DNA from: Bathymodiolus brooksi
Taxonomy: Eukaryota; Mollusca; Bivalvia; Mytilida; Modiolidae
Reading direction: 5' to 3'
DNA: 64,000 bases
Assembly (NCBI GenBank): GCA_963680875.1
Contig: OY804583.1
Span: 35,515,331 to 35,579,330, forward strand
Shown: positions 1 to 11,060 of the stretch, piece by piece
Layout: the number at the start of each line of letters is the position of its first letter
Numbering within the stretch: position 1 is the first letter of the stretch
The notes under the pieces: generated by a model
Database searches by the model: none
Seen by the model: the letters and a program-made list of their open reading frames with translations, nothing else
What the model was told of the DNA's origin: nothing
Translations under genes and position numbers: made by a program

Positions 1-254
1 CAAATATGAAAACAATATAAGCGGATTAATCATAGCATTTATTTTGGAAAGATTTTGAGCAAATGTATTATGAATGGCATAACTTATGATAAATAGTTAA
101 ATAAAGAAAATTTGCTGTTTCTTACTATTTTAAATTATTTTCGACAGATTTTGGTAGCACTCAACTATTTTGTACAATCAGACTGGCGGATCATGGTACA
201 AAACCAGGAACTGCCATACAATGTACAACTAAAGGCTCAAGTTGTCACCGACAG

Positions 255-405
255 AGTTCCGTCCGGGTTTTAAGTGTGATTCGTGCTGCTCAATCTTCAG
301 TTTTCTGTGTAGTTTTTTTTTAGACCACTGTTTATCATTTTTTCCTTTTTCGATTGGCCATTGCATTGCATTCCGATAACTCTTTTGGCATCTACAAAAA
401 AACTT
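255..405 (+). mobile_element. Retroelement 3'-end fragment (degenerate)
   Basis: Degenerate version of the 3' region: CGTGCTGCTCAATCTTCAG, the T-rich stretch, CGATTGGCCATTGCATTG, and CTTTTGGCATCT. Confidence 0.5.
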
Positions 406-692
406 TTCTTATCTGTTGACATATTCACGCACCACTATACTATCCCAATTATCAAATTTATTTCATTGTAGTATATATGCCACATTATTTTTTGTGGGTT
501 TATTCCATTCTAATGGAGGTAAAAACGTTATTTATAACTTTAGTTAGCTGCATGTTATTGAAATGAACAGTCAAACGATTTGAATTACAATTTCAGAAAT
601 GTTACGAAAAAATCGGGAATTTGCATAAAACCCAGCGTTCTATACAATAAAAAAAACATAAATAAAATATAAACGTACGGACTACTGGGTTT

Positions 693-932
693 GATGTTTA
701 ACACCACTTTCAACAAATTTCAGTTATATCGTGGGGGTCAGTTTTATTGGTGGAGGAAAACGGTGTGCACAGAGAAAAACACGGATCTGCCACAAATCAC
801 TGGCAAACTTTATAACATAATGTTGTATCGCCTGGGCGAGATTCGAACTCATAACGTTATTGGTGATAGGTAGTGATTGCATAGGTAGTTGTAAATCCAG
901 CTACCAAATGATCACGTCCACGAAGGCCCCTA
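693..932 (-). mobile_element. tRNA-derived SINE, full-length-like, with 15-bp target duplication
   Basis: Plus strand reads the reverse complement: TTTAACACCACTTTCAACAA through GAGATTCGAACTCATAACG (Pol III B box on the minus strand) to GAAGGCCCC. Flanked by ACGGACTACTGGGTT (677-691) and ACGGACTACTGAGTT (933-947). Confidence 0.85.
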
Positions 933-947
933 ACGGACTACTGAGTT

Positions 948-1519
948 AAATATTGTAGGGAAGGTCAATTAAGATTTCCTTTCCTTAAACTGGATATATC
1001 ATACAGATAAAGAATATTTTTTGTTGGAAAATTTTGGAAAATATTCATCAATGTGTTCCCTTTGGATTGTTTATTACAAACATAAATTTATTATTGCTAT
1101 TAATTTTTTTTATCATTAGCCGTTTTTGGATTTATTTTGAATGATATGAAGTACCAACTATGTTATTTGAAAAGGTGTCTAGATCGAGATTGGAACAAAA
1201 ATTCTGCTTCAGAGTGCATTTTTTTTTTCAGTTACAAAAATGTAGCATCGAAATCTTTTTATAAGAGTTAAATACACCCTTTTCCCCTAATGCTAAGTAA
1301 GAAATGAAATGTGATACACGTATACACCGTTAGGAATTTATATCCCTGTCGTTCTGTAGTCAACTGTTCAAGCGAAATGGTTTTAAGTATAAGATACAGT
1401 ACTATTAAAAAAAAAAGAAGCGGCCCGTATTGAATATCCCGCAATACGTACAACTTCTTTTGTTTCAATAGTAGTTTATCTACAAAGGGAACAGCGTGGT
1501 TTTTTTTTTACAATTCCCA
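948..1519. other. AT-rich sequence, nothing recognised
   Basis: No convincing coding sequence or named repeat. Homopolymer runs at 1220 and 1500. Confidence 0.5.
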
Positions 1520-1800
1520 CTATTCTGTCACGGAAATTAATCCTTTCCACGATGAAAACACGACGGAACAGGTAAACTGATATTTTTCATCCGCGGTGGT
1601 ATCATCGTGGAAGGGATTAACTTTTATTATACGTGTGCTTTTTCCACGATATAGCGTGGAAATCATCATGGAAAAGATTAATATACATGTATGTGTTTTG
1701 AACACGATATAGCGTGGACATCATCGTGGCAGAGATTAATATATGTGTGGTGAACACGACATATAAATCTTTTCCACGCTATATCGTGGAACATATTTTT
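1520..1800 (+). repeat. Diverged repeats around a near-palindrome
   Basis: CCACGATATAGCGTGG (1645) and ACACGATATAGCGTGG (1701) in one orientation, CCACGCTATATCGTGG (1774) inverted. Each is followed or preceded by AGATTAATATA-type sequence. Confidence 0.7.
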
Positions 1801-2647
1801 AAAAGGTTTAATATGCCTAACATTAATATTTATTTGGAATGTATAAGCTTCCTAAAATTATATACACGAGAGTCTTTACAGTCTGCATTGTCATATATGT
1901 CACAATGAAGCGTAGAAATTAATTATGGGACAAACAGATAATTATTTGTACAGAATATATGATTTTGTTCATCATAAATGGTATTGTCATTAATTTACCG
2001 AAGTGTATGAAAATTGAGCTTTTCAAATATAGAGTTATATTCCTTATTTTGTAAGTTTATATAAAAAGGGAAACGTTTTACGTTTTCTTGTCAATTTGGC
2101 GTAGTATAATAGAAAAAAAATTGTAGCGGTGATCGTCGGGTGTAAGTCCATTTGAATTGGAAAGGAGACCCTTTACGTTTACACTATACCATGGAGAGAA
2201 TGTAGGGAAAAAAGTCACGGAACAAAAGTCACATATATAATGTCATCTTTCAGATAATTAAAGTTTTTTGTAAAAATTATTTCAATGCCTTAATCTTTAA
2301 TTTGTTTATACTGTAATTAATATATTCTTCCTGAATAGAGACCCAGTTGTTTATTTAGTACATGTATTTAATTCATAAATGACTCAAACCATAATGATTT
2401 AAATGGAAAGGGGTAATTTATAATAAGAAGCCACTTGATTGCTATTGTCATAATGTTTATACAGAGACATACATAGGTCATTTTTAATAGTTAAGAATAC
2501 AATTATGAAAGAAATTGTTGAACATCAACATATGGTGAAACCATACCTGGTGTATTCCATGCCCTAGTCAATTCAGAGCAAAATGTATGGTTTCTTTCAC
2601 TTTTTGTATAAAAGGAAACAGTTAACTGTCACTATCATTAAACGAAA
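1801..2647. other. AT-rich sequence upstream of the MULE relic, nothing recognised
   Basis: May contain the element's 5' flank, but no terminal repeat was identified. Confidence 0.45.
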
Positions 2648-4039
2648 ATGGAGATTATACCAAGCAACAGAGGTGGTTCCAAGCTGTGCTACCAGGGGTA
2701 CCTGTATACCAAACATGCTACCAGGGAGACCAATCAGTGGTGGAAGTGTGTTAAACGGTCAAGCAGAGGAAACCTTAGCACTACACTTCAGAATGAAAAT
2801 CCAGCTCCTTGGCAGCCACACAATCACGCTCCCAGTGATACAAGCATCAAGTACTCAAAAACCAGACATGCCATGAAAGACCTGGCAACCAACACCAGAG
2901 ACAAACCCAGCCAGATCTTTGCCCAGGTTGTGTCCCAGTGTGACGACAATGTCCAAGCCTTGCTGCCCCGTGAAGAAAACCCCAATTCGATACCAGCGTC
3001 CAACTCCTCCAGTCCCAGCCACCTATGCAGATGTCAGATTGCCTGAAGAGTACACAACAACAACCAACAGTTCCTGCAATACGACAACGCCAGAATGCAG
3101 AAAACAGAATGTTAGTCTTCTACTCACCAGAGAGTTTGGAAAGATTAGCCAATGCCCAGACCTTCTTCATCTTCATGGACGGTACCTTCTCTGTAGCTCC
3201 GCACCCATTTAAACAGCTATACACCATCCGGGTTCTATTCAAAGATGTAACAGGCACTGCAATATATGCGTTCCTGCCAAATAAATGTCAAGATACTTAC
3301 AGAGAACTCTTCCAGTCTTCCAGCAACCTACATTTCAATGTCCAGACTTTGAAGATGCAGTTCTTCGTGCAGTTACAGCTGTATTTGGTCGCCACATCAA
3401 CCACCAGGACTGTTTCTACCACCTGACACAAGCATCATGGCGACAGATACAGCAGCTTGGTTTGGTGCCTCTCTACAAGAGTGTTCTGTGGTATGATGGA
3501 TGGTCTTGCCTTTTTACTAGTACTTGATTTGACCAATGGTATTCATCTGCTTAGAACAATATGCCCTGATGACCCACCAGAGGCAGCTGAGCTCCTAGAT
3601 TACTTTGATTCAACTTACATCAGTGGTAGACTTAGACAGCAGAATCCAGCACAAAATCAAGCAGTCCGTCTGGTCTTAACACGTAGCCCACCTGTTTCCA
3701 CCAGCCATTTGGAACGTACATGATGCCACAGTCAACGGTGATGCCAGAACCAACAACATGTGCGAGGACTGGAACAACAATTTCTTCAACCTGGTAGGAC
3801 ATGCCCATCCGTCTATATGGCGTGTCATCGAGTGGTGTCAAAAGGAAGAAGCTACTGTCCGTACTATTATCCAGCAAGATGCCGTCGGTAATCCACCAGT
3901 TAAGCGTACTCAACAGAGACATGTTCAGCTCCAGGAGCGTTTACAGAACCTATGCAGAGACCTCACCACTGGCCAGAAGACCATTGCCGAGTACTTGTGT
4001 GGAGTTGGGTGGAACATCAGACTCAATATTAGTGCTTAA
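2648..4039 (+). pseudogene. Broken Mutator-like (MULE) transposase with FLYWCH zinc finger
   Basis: Seen: plus-strand protein similarity jumps between all three frames across about 1.4 kb. It starts with a FLYWCH-like segment (LCYQGYLYTKH, WWKCVKR, then HNHAP), continues with a TRDKPSQIFAQV helix, then a MULE-type core: MDGTFSVAP, LYTIRVLF, YAFLPNK, DFEDAVLRA, QDCFYHL, and near the end NNMCEDWNNNFFNLVGH with HPSIWRVIEW. Known: these are the hallmarks of MULE DDE transposases; the three acidic catalytic residues would sit in DGTF, DFE and CEDWN. The order is intact and nearly full domain length, but at least five frame changes break it, so it cannot make a working enzyme. No terminal repeats were identified. 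FLYWCH plus MULE is a common pairing in invertebrate genomes. Confidence 0.8.
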
Positions 4040-5173
4040 GAGACAATTGACATTATGAACATTTACAATTTTAAACTGGAAATATTCAATGTTTGTATGT
4101 TCATCATTATATCGTTATGATTTGATATATTTCATATGTTATTTGTAATATGACTTATAACTGCTCCAATCATTGATGTGATTAATTAAATGTAAATGCT
4201 AATTCATTGTTTTTTTTATATTATTTTCTAATTAGAAAGAGTTAGATGGGTGAATATCAATGAGTCAAATTTTGGTTTTCATATATCAAGGTCTCATTAA
4301 GAATCATTCCTTTATAATTAGAAGGAGTTGGGATTGAATACATAGACATCAATCGAATTTGGTTCTCAATCAAGGTCTTGAATAAATATCAAAACAAAAA
4401 CAAGACAAAAAAACACACAAACAAATAAAGAAAGATGATTAAAAAGTTGGCATGCGGTGAAATACTTATCCAATTACGAATTATACCTCATAATTTGGTT
4501 TTAATCTATGGTACTAGGATGTGCTTTGCAAAGTTTTGACCTTTTTATCTAAGACATCAGCATATCTGGCTTGCATCCGGGATATGTACAATGAAAGATT
4601 GCACAGACATCCTGTTCTTTGTATTTGATCATGATGTACTTTATTAGGTTTAAATAGAATACCTTTTCTTGTGTATGAACAATTATTTATATACACGACT
4701 ATATGGTTTAAAAGGAATATATTACTTGGTTCTATTTTAAGCTTGTCTTATCATTTGTTATGTTAATTTGTCAAGTACACACATGTGCTTACCAAGAAGC
4801 TAATTGTATTGATTGATAAATTAAAAAGTAATAATTTTTTGATTAGAATAACGAAAAATCCAAATATCTTTTAAACTATAGATTGTTGAACAGCAACATA
4901 AACGAGAGTTTTATTTAGAATTAGAAGTGCTAACTAAATATGTTACAGTAATGCTTCTTATTGTTTTGGCTGAGGCTGCACTCAGATGAAATTTTATATT
5001 TTGGTCCTATTTTGTTGTCATTTTTCGGGTGGGAGTAGATGTACTTTATAGAAGAGCCATCCGTACGTCATGTATCTTACCTGTACAATCTTTCTCTCGG
5101 CCACGTGTACTTTAGACGAACCTGACAAGCATTTCTCTCATAAATTATTGTTATATTTTGCATTTTGTGTAAA
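4040..5173. other. AT-rich sequence between the two transposase relics, nothing recognised
   Basis: No exon-like segment or repeat stands out. Confidence 0.5.
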
Positions 5174-5348
5174 ATGGGTAAAAAGTCTGACTTATCTCCG
5201 GAATGCCAAAAGTTTGTAAAAAAGTTGTTTGCCTTTTATAGTAAGGAAAAGGCAACGAAGAAGCCAATTGTCACATTTGATAGGGTATATCAAAAGACAT
5301 CTAAAGCTTTGGGTGTGTCTTACACTTCAGTGCACCGTATTATGAATG
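5174..5348 (+). CDS. Possible first exon of a Tc1/mariner-IS630-like transposase (HTH region)
   Basis: Seen: ATG at 5174 opens 58 codons (MGKKSDLSPECQKF...), ending in G|GTAAGA, a good splice donor in phase 1. The part KKPIVTFDRVYQKTSKALGV followed by SYTSVHRIMNG looks like a helix-turn-helix: a variable helix, a basic linker, then an S-x-x-x-V-x-R-I recognition helix. Known: DDE_3 (IS630/Tc1-like) transposases of invertebrates start with such an HTH. Inferred: an exon or relic of one. No downstream DDE exon was found in the window; the putative intron begins directly with the 28-bp minisatellite. It could equally be a host HTH protein. Confidence 0.4.
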
Positions 5349-5349
5349 G

Positions 5350-6148
5350 TAAGAGGGGTTTGTACGGTGATGGATGTTTTTTGGGGTTTGTACGGTGATG
5401 GATGTTATGTGGTGTTTGTACAGTCATGGATGTTATGTGGGGTTTGTACGGTGATGGATGTTATGTGGGGTTTGTACTGTGATGGATGTTATGTGGGGTT
5501 TGTACGGTGATGGATGTTATGTGTGGTTTGTACGGTGATGGATGTTATGTGGGGTTTGTACGGTGATGGATGTTATATGGGGTTTGTACGGTAATGGATG
5601 TTATGTGGGGTTTGTACGGTAATGGATGTTATGTGGGGTTTGTACAGTGATGGATGTTATGTGGGGTTTGTACGGTGATGAATGTTATGTGGGGTTTGTA
5701 CGGTGATGGATGCTATGTGGGGTTTGTATGGTGATGGATGTTATGTGGGGTTTGTACGGTCATGGATGTTATGTGGGGTTTGTACGGTGATGGATGTTAT
5801 GTGGGGTTTGTACGGTCATGGATGTTATGTGGGGTTTGTACGGTGATGGAAGTTATGTAGGGTTTGTACGGTGATGGATGTTATGTGGGGTTTGTACGGT
5901 CATGGATGTTATGTGGGGTTTGTATGGTGATGGATGTTATGTGGGGTTTGTACGCGATGGATGTTATGTGGGGTTTGTACGGTGAGGGATGTTATGTGGG
6001 GTTTGTACGGTGATGGATGTTATGTGGGGTTTGTACGGTCATGGATGTTATGTTGGGTTTGTACGGTCATGGATGTTATGTGGGGTTTGTACGGTGATGG
6101 ATGTTATGTGGGGTGTGTACGGTGATGGATGTTATGTGGGGTTTGTAG
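5350..6148 (+). repeat. 28-bp minisatellite, about 28 copies
   Basis: Unit contains GGATGTTATGTGGGGTTTG then TACGGTGAT. Copies differ by single substitutions (gtgat, gtcat, gtaat). It begins two bases inside the predicted intron after the 5174-5348 exon. Confidence 0.97.
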
Positions 6149-6579
6149 AAGTATTTATTGATTAGTCTTCAACTTTAAGGAGTCACGTATTCAAATGTAC
6201 AATATTATGAAAAGACAGTTAAAACAGTGATTGTCATAAATTCCACCAATATCAACAAAGCGAAAAGTCACCTCTCATATTAATTCACTGAACACGAAAA
6301 AGATCACGACATCTAGAAATCTAGGTGCTGGTTTAGTACAGGCAAAATATGTGGCGTAGTTAAACATGTTAATGGGTTCCAATTCCTAGAACTGATTTGA
6401 AGACGTAGTTCAAACCAAAAAGTGTGTTTATAAATGTACTTTATTTATTTCATGTACTACAAAATTGATCATTGCTGTGTGAGAATATTATGTAATAACC
6501 CTATAAAAGTAAAGTTATCTTGATCATATACGTTCATATAAGTTAAGTAAAAGTGCCCTGTATGAATGCATCAATTATA

Positions 6580-6855
6580 AGAAGAGGTTGAAGATACCAA
6601 AGGGGTAATCAGAATCCGTAAGTCGAAGAAGAGCAGACAACACAATGGTCAAAAGAAAAAGTACTAAAGGACAAACAACGATCTACAATACATACAAATA
6701 AAACTAAAGATCGAATAACACGAACCCCATTAAAAAACTGGACGAATATATAAACCTTATTAGAGTCTAGCGGCTTGCAAGAAAAAACATAAATATCGGA
6801 AATGATACAGTCCGCGGCAAAAACATGTTGACAAACTAGCCCGAACAGCATTAAT
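6580..6855 (-). mobile_element. Retroelement 3'-end fragment
   Basis: Minus-strand copy. On the plus strand: GATACCAAAGGGGTAATCAG, CAGACAACACAATGG, GGACAAACAACGATCTACAA, then ACGAACCCCATTAAAAA. Confidence 0.75.
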
Positions 6856-7194
6856 GAAGATTTTTTTTTCTATTTGATTAAGCACATTTTGTGCATTTTT
6901 TACTAGCCCGAACCAATTTGAGATTAATTTAGTAAACTCATATTATTGGACTGACCGCCACGATATAACACCATCAAACAAACAAACAAGAAACAGTATA
7001 CTGATATTATTGGAATATTTAAATCTAAATATATATTTGAAAGCAAAAATAATTGTATATTCTACTTCGATGTAACTAAGCAATAAATAAATGGAACAGA
7101 CATGTTTTACTCTGTAGGGCACAACATATCCACTGGTTAGCGGAACGAATTAAATACTTAGTACACAACTCACCATAATAACAGAGCGAAACGT

Positions 7195-7400
7195 AAACAT
7201 GGCAATAAAAACGTAGATATCTAATTTAGTACACACGACACGTTAATGGAATATCATTGACCTTCATCAAGTAGGATCAATGCCAAAAGAATAAAAAACA
7301 GAATAATTAAAACGTCTTGGGGAGCAAGAAAATGAAAGGGCCTAAATATAATAGCCAAAATCAAACTCGGATCACATACGTATGCCCGAGGGGGGTATTA
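7195..7400 (+). repeat. Dispersed repeat, copy 1 (AAAACGTAGATATC family)
   Basis: ATAAAAACGTAGATATCTAA, ACACGACACGTTAATGGAAT, AAAGGGCCTAAATATAATAG, ACATACGTATGCCCGAGGG. Collinear with 55835-56030; short pieces also at 34445-34500 and 49240-49260. Origin unknown. Confidence 0.7.
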
Positions 7401-7458
7401 GTTTTAGTAATAATTACATTAATTAGGTTTGGTTTATATTGGTTTTGATTTATAGTAA

Positions 7459-7683
7459 ATAACGCTATTTTCAACAATATTTCAGTTATATCGTGGTGGT
7501 CAGTTTTATTGGTGCAGGAAACCGAAGTAACCGGAGAAAACCACCGACCTGTCGCAAGTCACTGAAAAACTTATCACATAATATTATTTCGAGTACATCT
7601 CGGTATGAACGGGTTTCGAGGCACTGATTACATAGGTAGTCATAAATCCAACTACCATACGATCACTATTACGGCGGTCCCCA
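7459..7683 (-). mobile_element. tRNA-derived SINE (same family)
   Basis: ACGCTATTTTCAACAATATT, TCAGTTTTATTGGTGCAGG and the ACTACCATACGATCAC end. The B-box region is degenerate. Confidence 0.8.
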
Positions 7684-7904
7684 TCAACTAGGAACTCAAA
7701 CAAATAGATCAGATCAGCCCCGAAGTAATAAATGGAGATATATATTTCTCAGCTGGTACAATAGTCTCTATCAGGATTTCATATACATATACATGTATAT
7801 ATATACAGGACATGCTGCTAACAAGATAGCTACTGCACCAAGGATTCGAGTGGCTAAGTTGAAATCATTACTTCGAAAGTTTTACGAACGCCATCATAAC
7901 TGCT

Positions 7905-8078
7905 TGCCCTTCCAGAGCACATGAGTTCATTCCCGATTTTCAAAGGGGTTCGTGTTATTCAATCTATAGTTTTTAAATAGGGTTATTTGGATCATTGTTT
8001 TTTTTTTACCTTTTGTTTTTGGTCATTGTATTGTCTATCCTTCCATTAACGACTTCTGGGTACCCAGTTGGTATCTTC
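7905..8078 (+). mobile_element. Retroelement 3'-end fragment leading into the 31-bp minisatellite
   Basis: Plus-strand copy from GCCCTTCCAGAGCACATGAG to TTGGTATCTTCAAATACTC. Other copies end TCTTCAAACTCTTCTT, so the minisatellite starts at the element's own 3' terminus. Confidence 0.7.
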
Positions 8079-8578
8079 AAATACTCATTAAGATACGTGT
8101 TGCATTGTCAAATACTCATTAAGGTACGTGTTGCATTGTCAAATACTCATTAAGGTACGTGTTGCATTGTCAAATACTCATTAAGGTACGTGTTGTATTG
8201 TCAAATACTCATTAAGGTACGTGTTGCATTGTCAAATACTCATTAAGATACGTGTTGCATTGTCAAATACTCATTAAGGTACGTGTTGTATTGTCAAATA
8301 CTCATTACGGTACGCGTTGCATTGTCAAATACTCATTAAGGTACGCGTTGCATTGTCAAATACTCATTAAGGTACGTGTTGCATTGTCAAATACTCATTA
8401 AGGTACGCGTTGCATTGTCAAATACTCATTAAGGTACGCGTTGCATTGTCAAATACTCATTAAGGTACGTGTTGCATTGTCAAATACTCATTAAGGTACG
8501 CGTTGCATTGTCAAATACTCATTATGGTACGCGTTGCATTGTCAAATACTCATTAAGGTACGTGTTGCATTGTCAAAT
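8077..8578 (+). repeat. 31-bp minisatellite, about 16 copies
   Basis: Unit starts TCAAATACTCATTAAGG and ends TACGTGTTGCATTG. Variation is mainly cgtg/cgcg. The first copy is continuous with the 3' end of the retroelement fragment at 7905-8078. Confidence 0.97.
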
Positions 8579-8675
8579 AAATTAATATAAATTAATGACA
8601 ATTTGATAATGCTGACAGTAATGCAGACTGTCTCACAAATGGGAAAATATAGAGAATATTAGGGTTATGTCTTAA

Positions 8676-8937
8676 CAGGGTTAGGGGTTAAGGTTATAGT
8701 GTTTAACGCCACTTTCAACAATATTTCAGTTCCATCGTGGTGGTCAGTTTTATTGAGCGAGGAAACCGGACTACCCGGAGAAAACCCCCGACCTGCCGCA
8801 AGTAATCGATAATGTTGTATCGAGTATACCTCGCCTGAGCGGGATTCGAACTCACAATGTCAGTGGTGATATAGGCACTGATTGCATATGTAGTTATAAA
8901 TCCAACTACCATACGATCCCGACCACGACGGCCCCAG
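8676..8937 (-). mobile_element. tRNA-derived SINE with telomere-like 3' tail
   Basis: Includes the SINE body (TTTAACGCCACTTTCAACAA to GACCACGACGGCCCC, B box from GGATTCGAACTCACAATG). On its 3' side lies CAGGGTTAGGGGTTAAGG, which falls inside the target duplication TGTCTTAA (8668-8675 and 8938-8945). Confidence 0.8.
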
Positions 8938-8945
8938 TGTCTTAA

Positions 8946-10439
8946 TAAATATAAGGTTTATCTGTACGAGGCTTAAAAAAAACTTGGATTAAAGGCGAGG
9001 TTCCAAACCAACATTTGTACTTTTAAATTATTTGGCTTTCCACTCTTTTGACTTTGAGCGTACTTAACGAAGATTATTCCAGAAACGCACCATATGCACT
9101 CAATGTGATGTCTACGATTTTACTGAATGTGCATATCTCGACGAATATTCTTATATCTTACATAATCTTTATTTAGCGAAAATTTATATAATGTGACGAA
9201 AAATAAAATAACAAAAATAATATACCATAAAATAAATGTCTTTATATTAATTAATTTTACATATTTTCAGAAACGCCGAGTTCATAATACATCAATCACT
9301 ATTGGTGCATGTTTTTGTGCACTTTCAATGCATAATATTAGTTTGAGAATGCATAATGCTTTGTTCGAGATTAAATGGATGTATAATTAATACACATCAA
9401 AGACAGACGGGTGACAATACCTGTATCTAACTTCAGGGCAACGCCCGATTCACTGTGAAATACGTTCTACAGGTACGGAACAATTGAATCGAATGATTCA
9501 GAAGTGTTCGGAACTTTTCTGGTGGTTCCGCGTAAACAGGTGGTATGGTTAGAACAGTGACATACTAAAGATGGCGACTGTGGTAATAATAATGTTCCTC
9601 GTACATTTGTAGTTTTCTTCTATCTTGATCGAAAGTACTTCCTGTTCCAACCTCTCCGATTCAACTGTCCACGCCACCACTGTCCAGAACCGGAGTAGCT
9701 GCGGAACCGTAACACTTATGGTCCTTGGCCAGTTTTCTGATATTTGCGGACCATAGGGCTACGGATTTCACCCTATCAAAAATTTGCGAAACTGCGAACT
9801 TGATTTTGTTGCACCTTTCAACAGTAATTTTGACAACAAAACGCTTTGTGAGAGCGGAGTCATGTGGATAATTCGTTTCGTGACATATTTATCTATCGCT
9901 TTCCATATTTATTTACTCATTATTATTCATTTCCAGCTCATTATCATAACAAATGTCTCCAGATGGAATGCCCCCAGGAAAACCAACGTTAAACATATGT
10001 GGACACGTGATTTAAACACCGCCTATAGGACTATGCAAAACCACTAAAATGAAGGACACGTAATTGATTAAAAATGTGGTTGTACCAGATTCAATCCTTC
10101 AGATGCACTTTAGTTTACCCATTATGACAAGTGGTTTTCATTTCTGGGCCGTTTTAGCTGACAACATATTGCTGTATTGATTTGTCGTGTATATTTACTG
10201 AACGTCCAGCGTCATATATGTCAGGAGGAGAACAATTATAATAATATAATACATAGAAATGGGACAATCGGGGTAATGACTTTTGTTTACTGATCACTGG
10301 AAATGTACAGGGGAGTTGGGTAGTAACGAAAAATCTAGCCTTTTGTAGCGCCCATTGCTTTTCATTTTACAACTTGACAATCCCCCAATCGGGAGGGGAC
10401 CTCTTATCAGCAAACTGATGGCATGTTTGTCAGCCATGT
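8946..10439. other. Unique-looking sequence, nothing recognised
   Basis: Short frames only (65 and 87 codons) with no recognisable motif. Slightly more GC-balanced around 9420-9800. Confidence 0.5.
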
Positions 10440-10875
10440 AGTCTGAACACTGATAAACGTCACCAAGATCAGGGCATCAATTAGAAATTCACGATAATAT
10501 AATGGGGAAAATACCGCCAGAACAGTTTCTAAATATAGAACGAGTGTGGTAGATCGTGGGTTCGAGTCCCGATCGTGTCAAACTAAAGACTATACAATTG
10601 GCATTTGTTGTTTCTCCGCTAAGCACGCAGTATTAAGGAGAAAGAGCAAAGACTGGTTGGCTCGGAATAAGGATAATGTATTCGAGTGTGCGACATGTCT
10701 ATACGCGGACTGACTGTTGTTTCAGTGAGCTAGCACTATACAAATCCACCTAAACATGCTGGGCTAGTACAAAGCTGATCTCATCATCATGTCATTGCAA
10801 ATTAACTTGTTCTCACCATGATATAGTTGAAAAATTCCTGAGTTGGCGTTAAACAACAATCACTCACTCACTCAT
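10440..10875 (+). mobile_element. tRNA-derived SINE with CTCA tail
   Basis: B box GTGGGTTCGAGTCCCGATCG, middle GCACGCAGTATTAAGGAGAA, 3' core GAGTTGGCGTTAAACAACAA and tail TCACTCACTCACTC. Left limit uncertain. Confidence 0.8.
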
Positions 10876-11060
10876 GCACCTGTGTTCACCTCCGTGTTTT
10901 TTTTTATTTGAGTAGGGGGAGGGGTAGTGTCCGTCTTGGTAATCGTTTTTGTTTTCTGGATTTTTTTATTTTTTTTAATCTTTGTCCTGTGTCTTGTGTG
11001 CACAATTTTGCCAGTGTCTCTGATTTTTCTACTTTTATTTCCGCTGATATTAGCATCAAT

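Noticed and set aside
2648..4039. MULE/FLYWCH region as an intact host gene with introns
   Set aside because: Frame changes occur inside conserved motifs without GT..AG borders between them, so indels explain it better than splicing.
5934..6125. Open frame within the 28-bp minisatellite
   Set aside because: Pure repeat translation with no start context or homology.
9541..9600. ATGGCGACTGTGG as a gene start
   Set aside because: The frame stops after about 13 codons and no donor with a partner exon was found.
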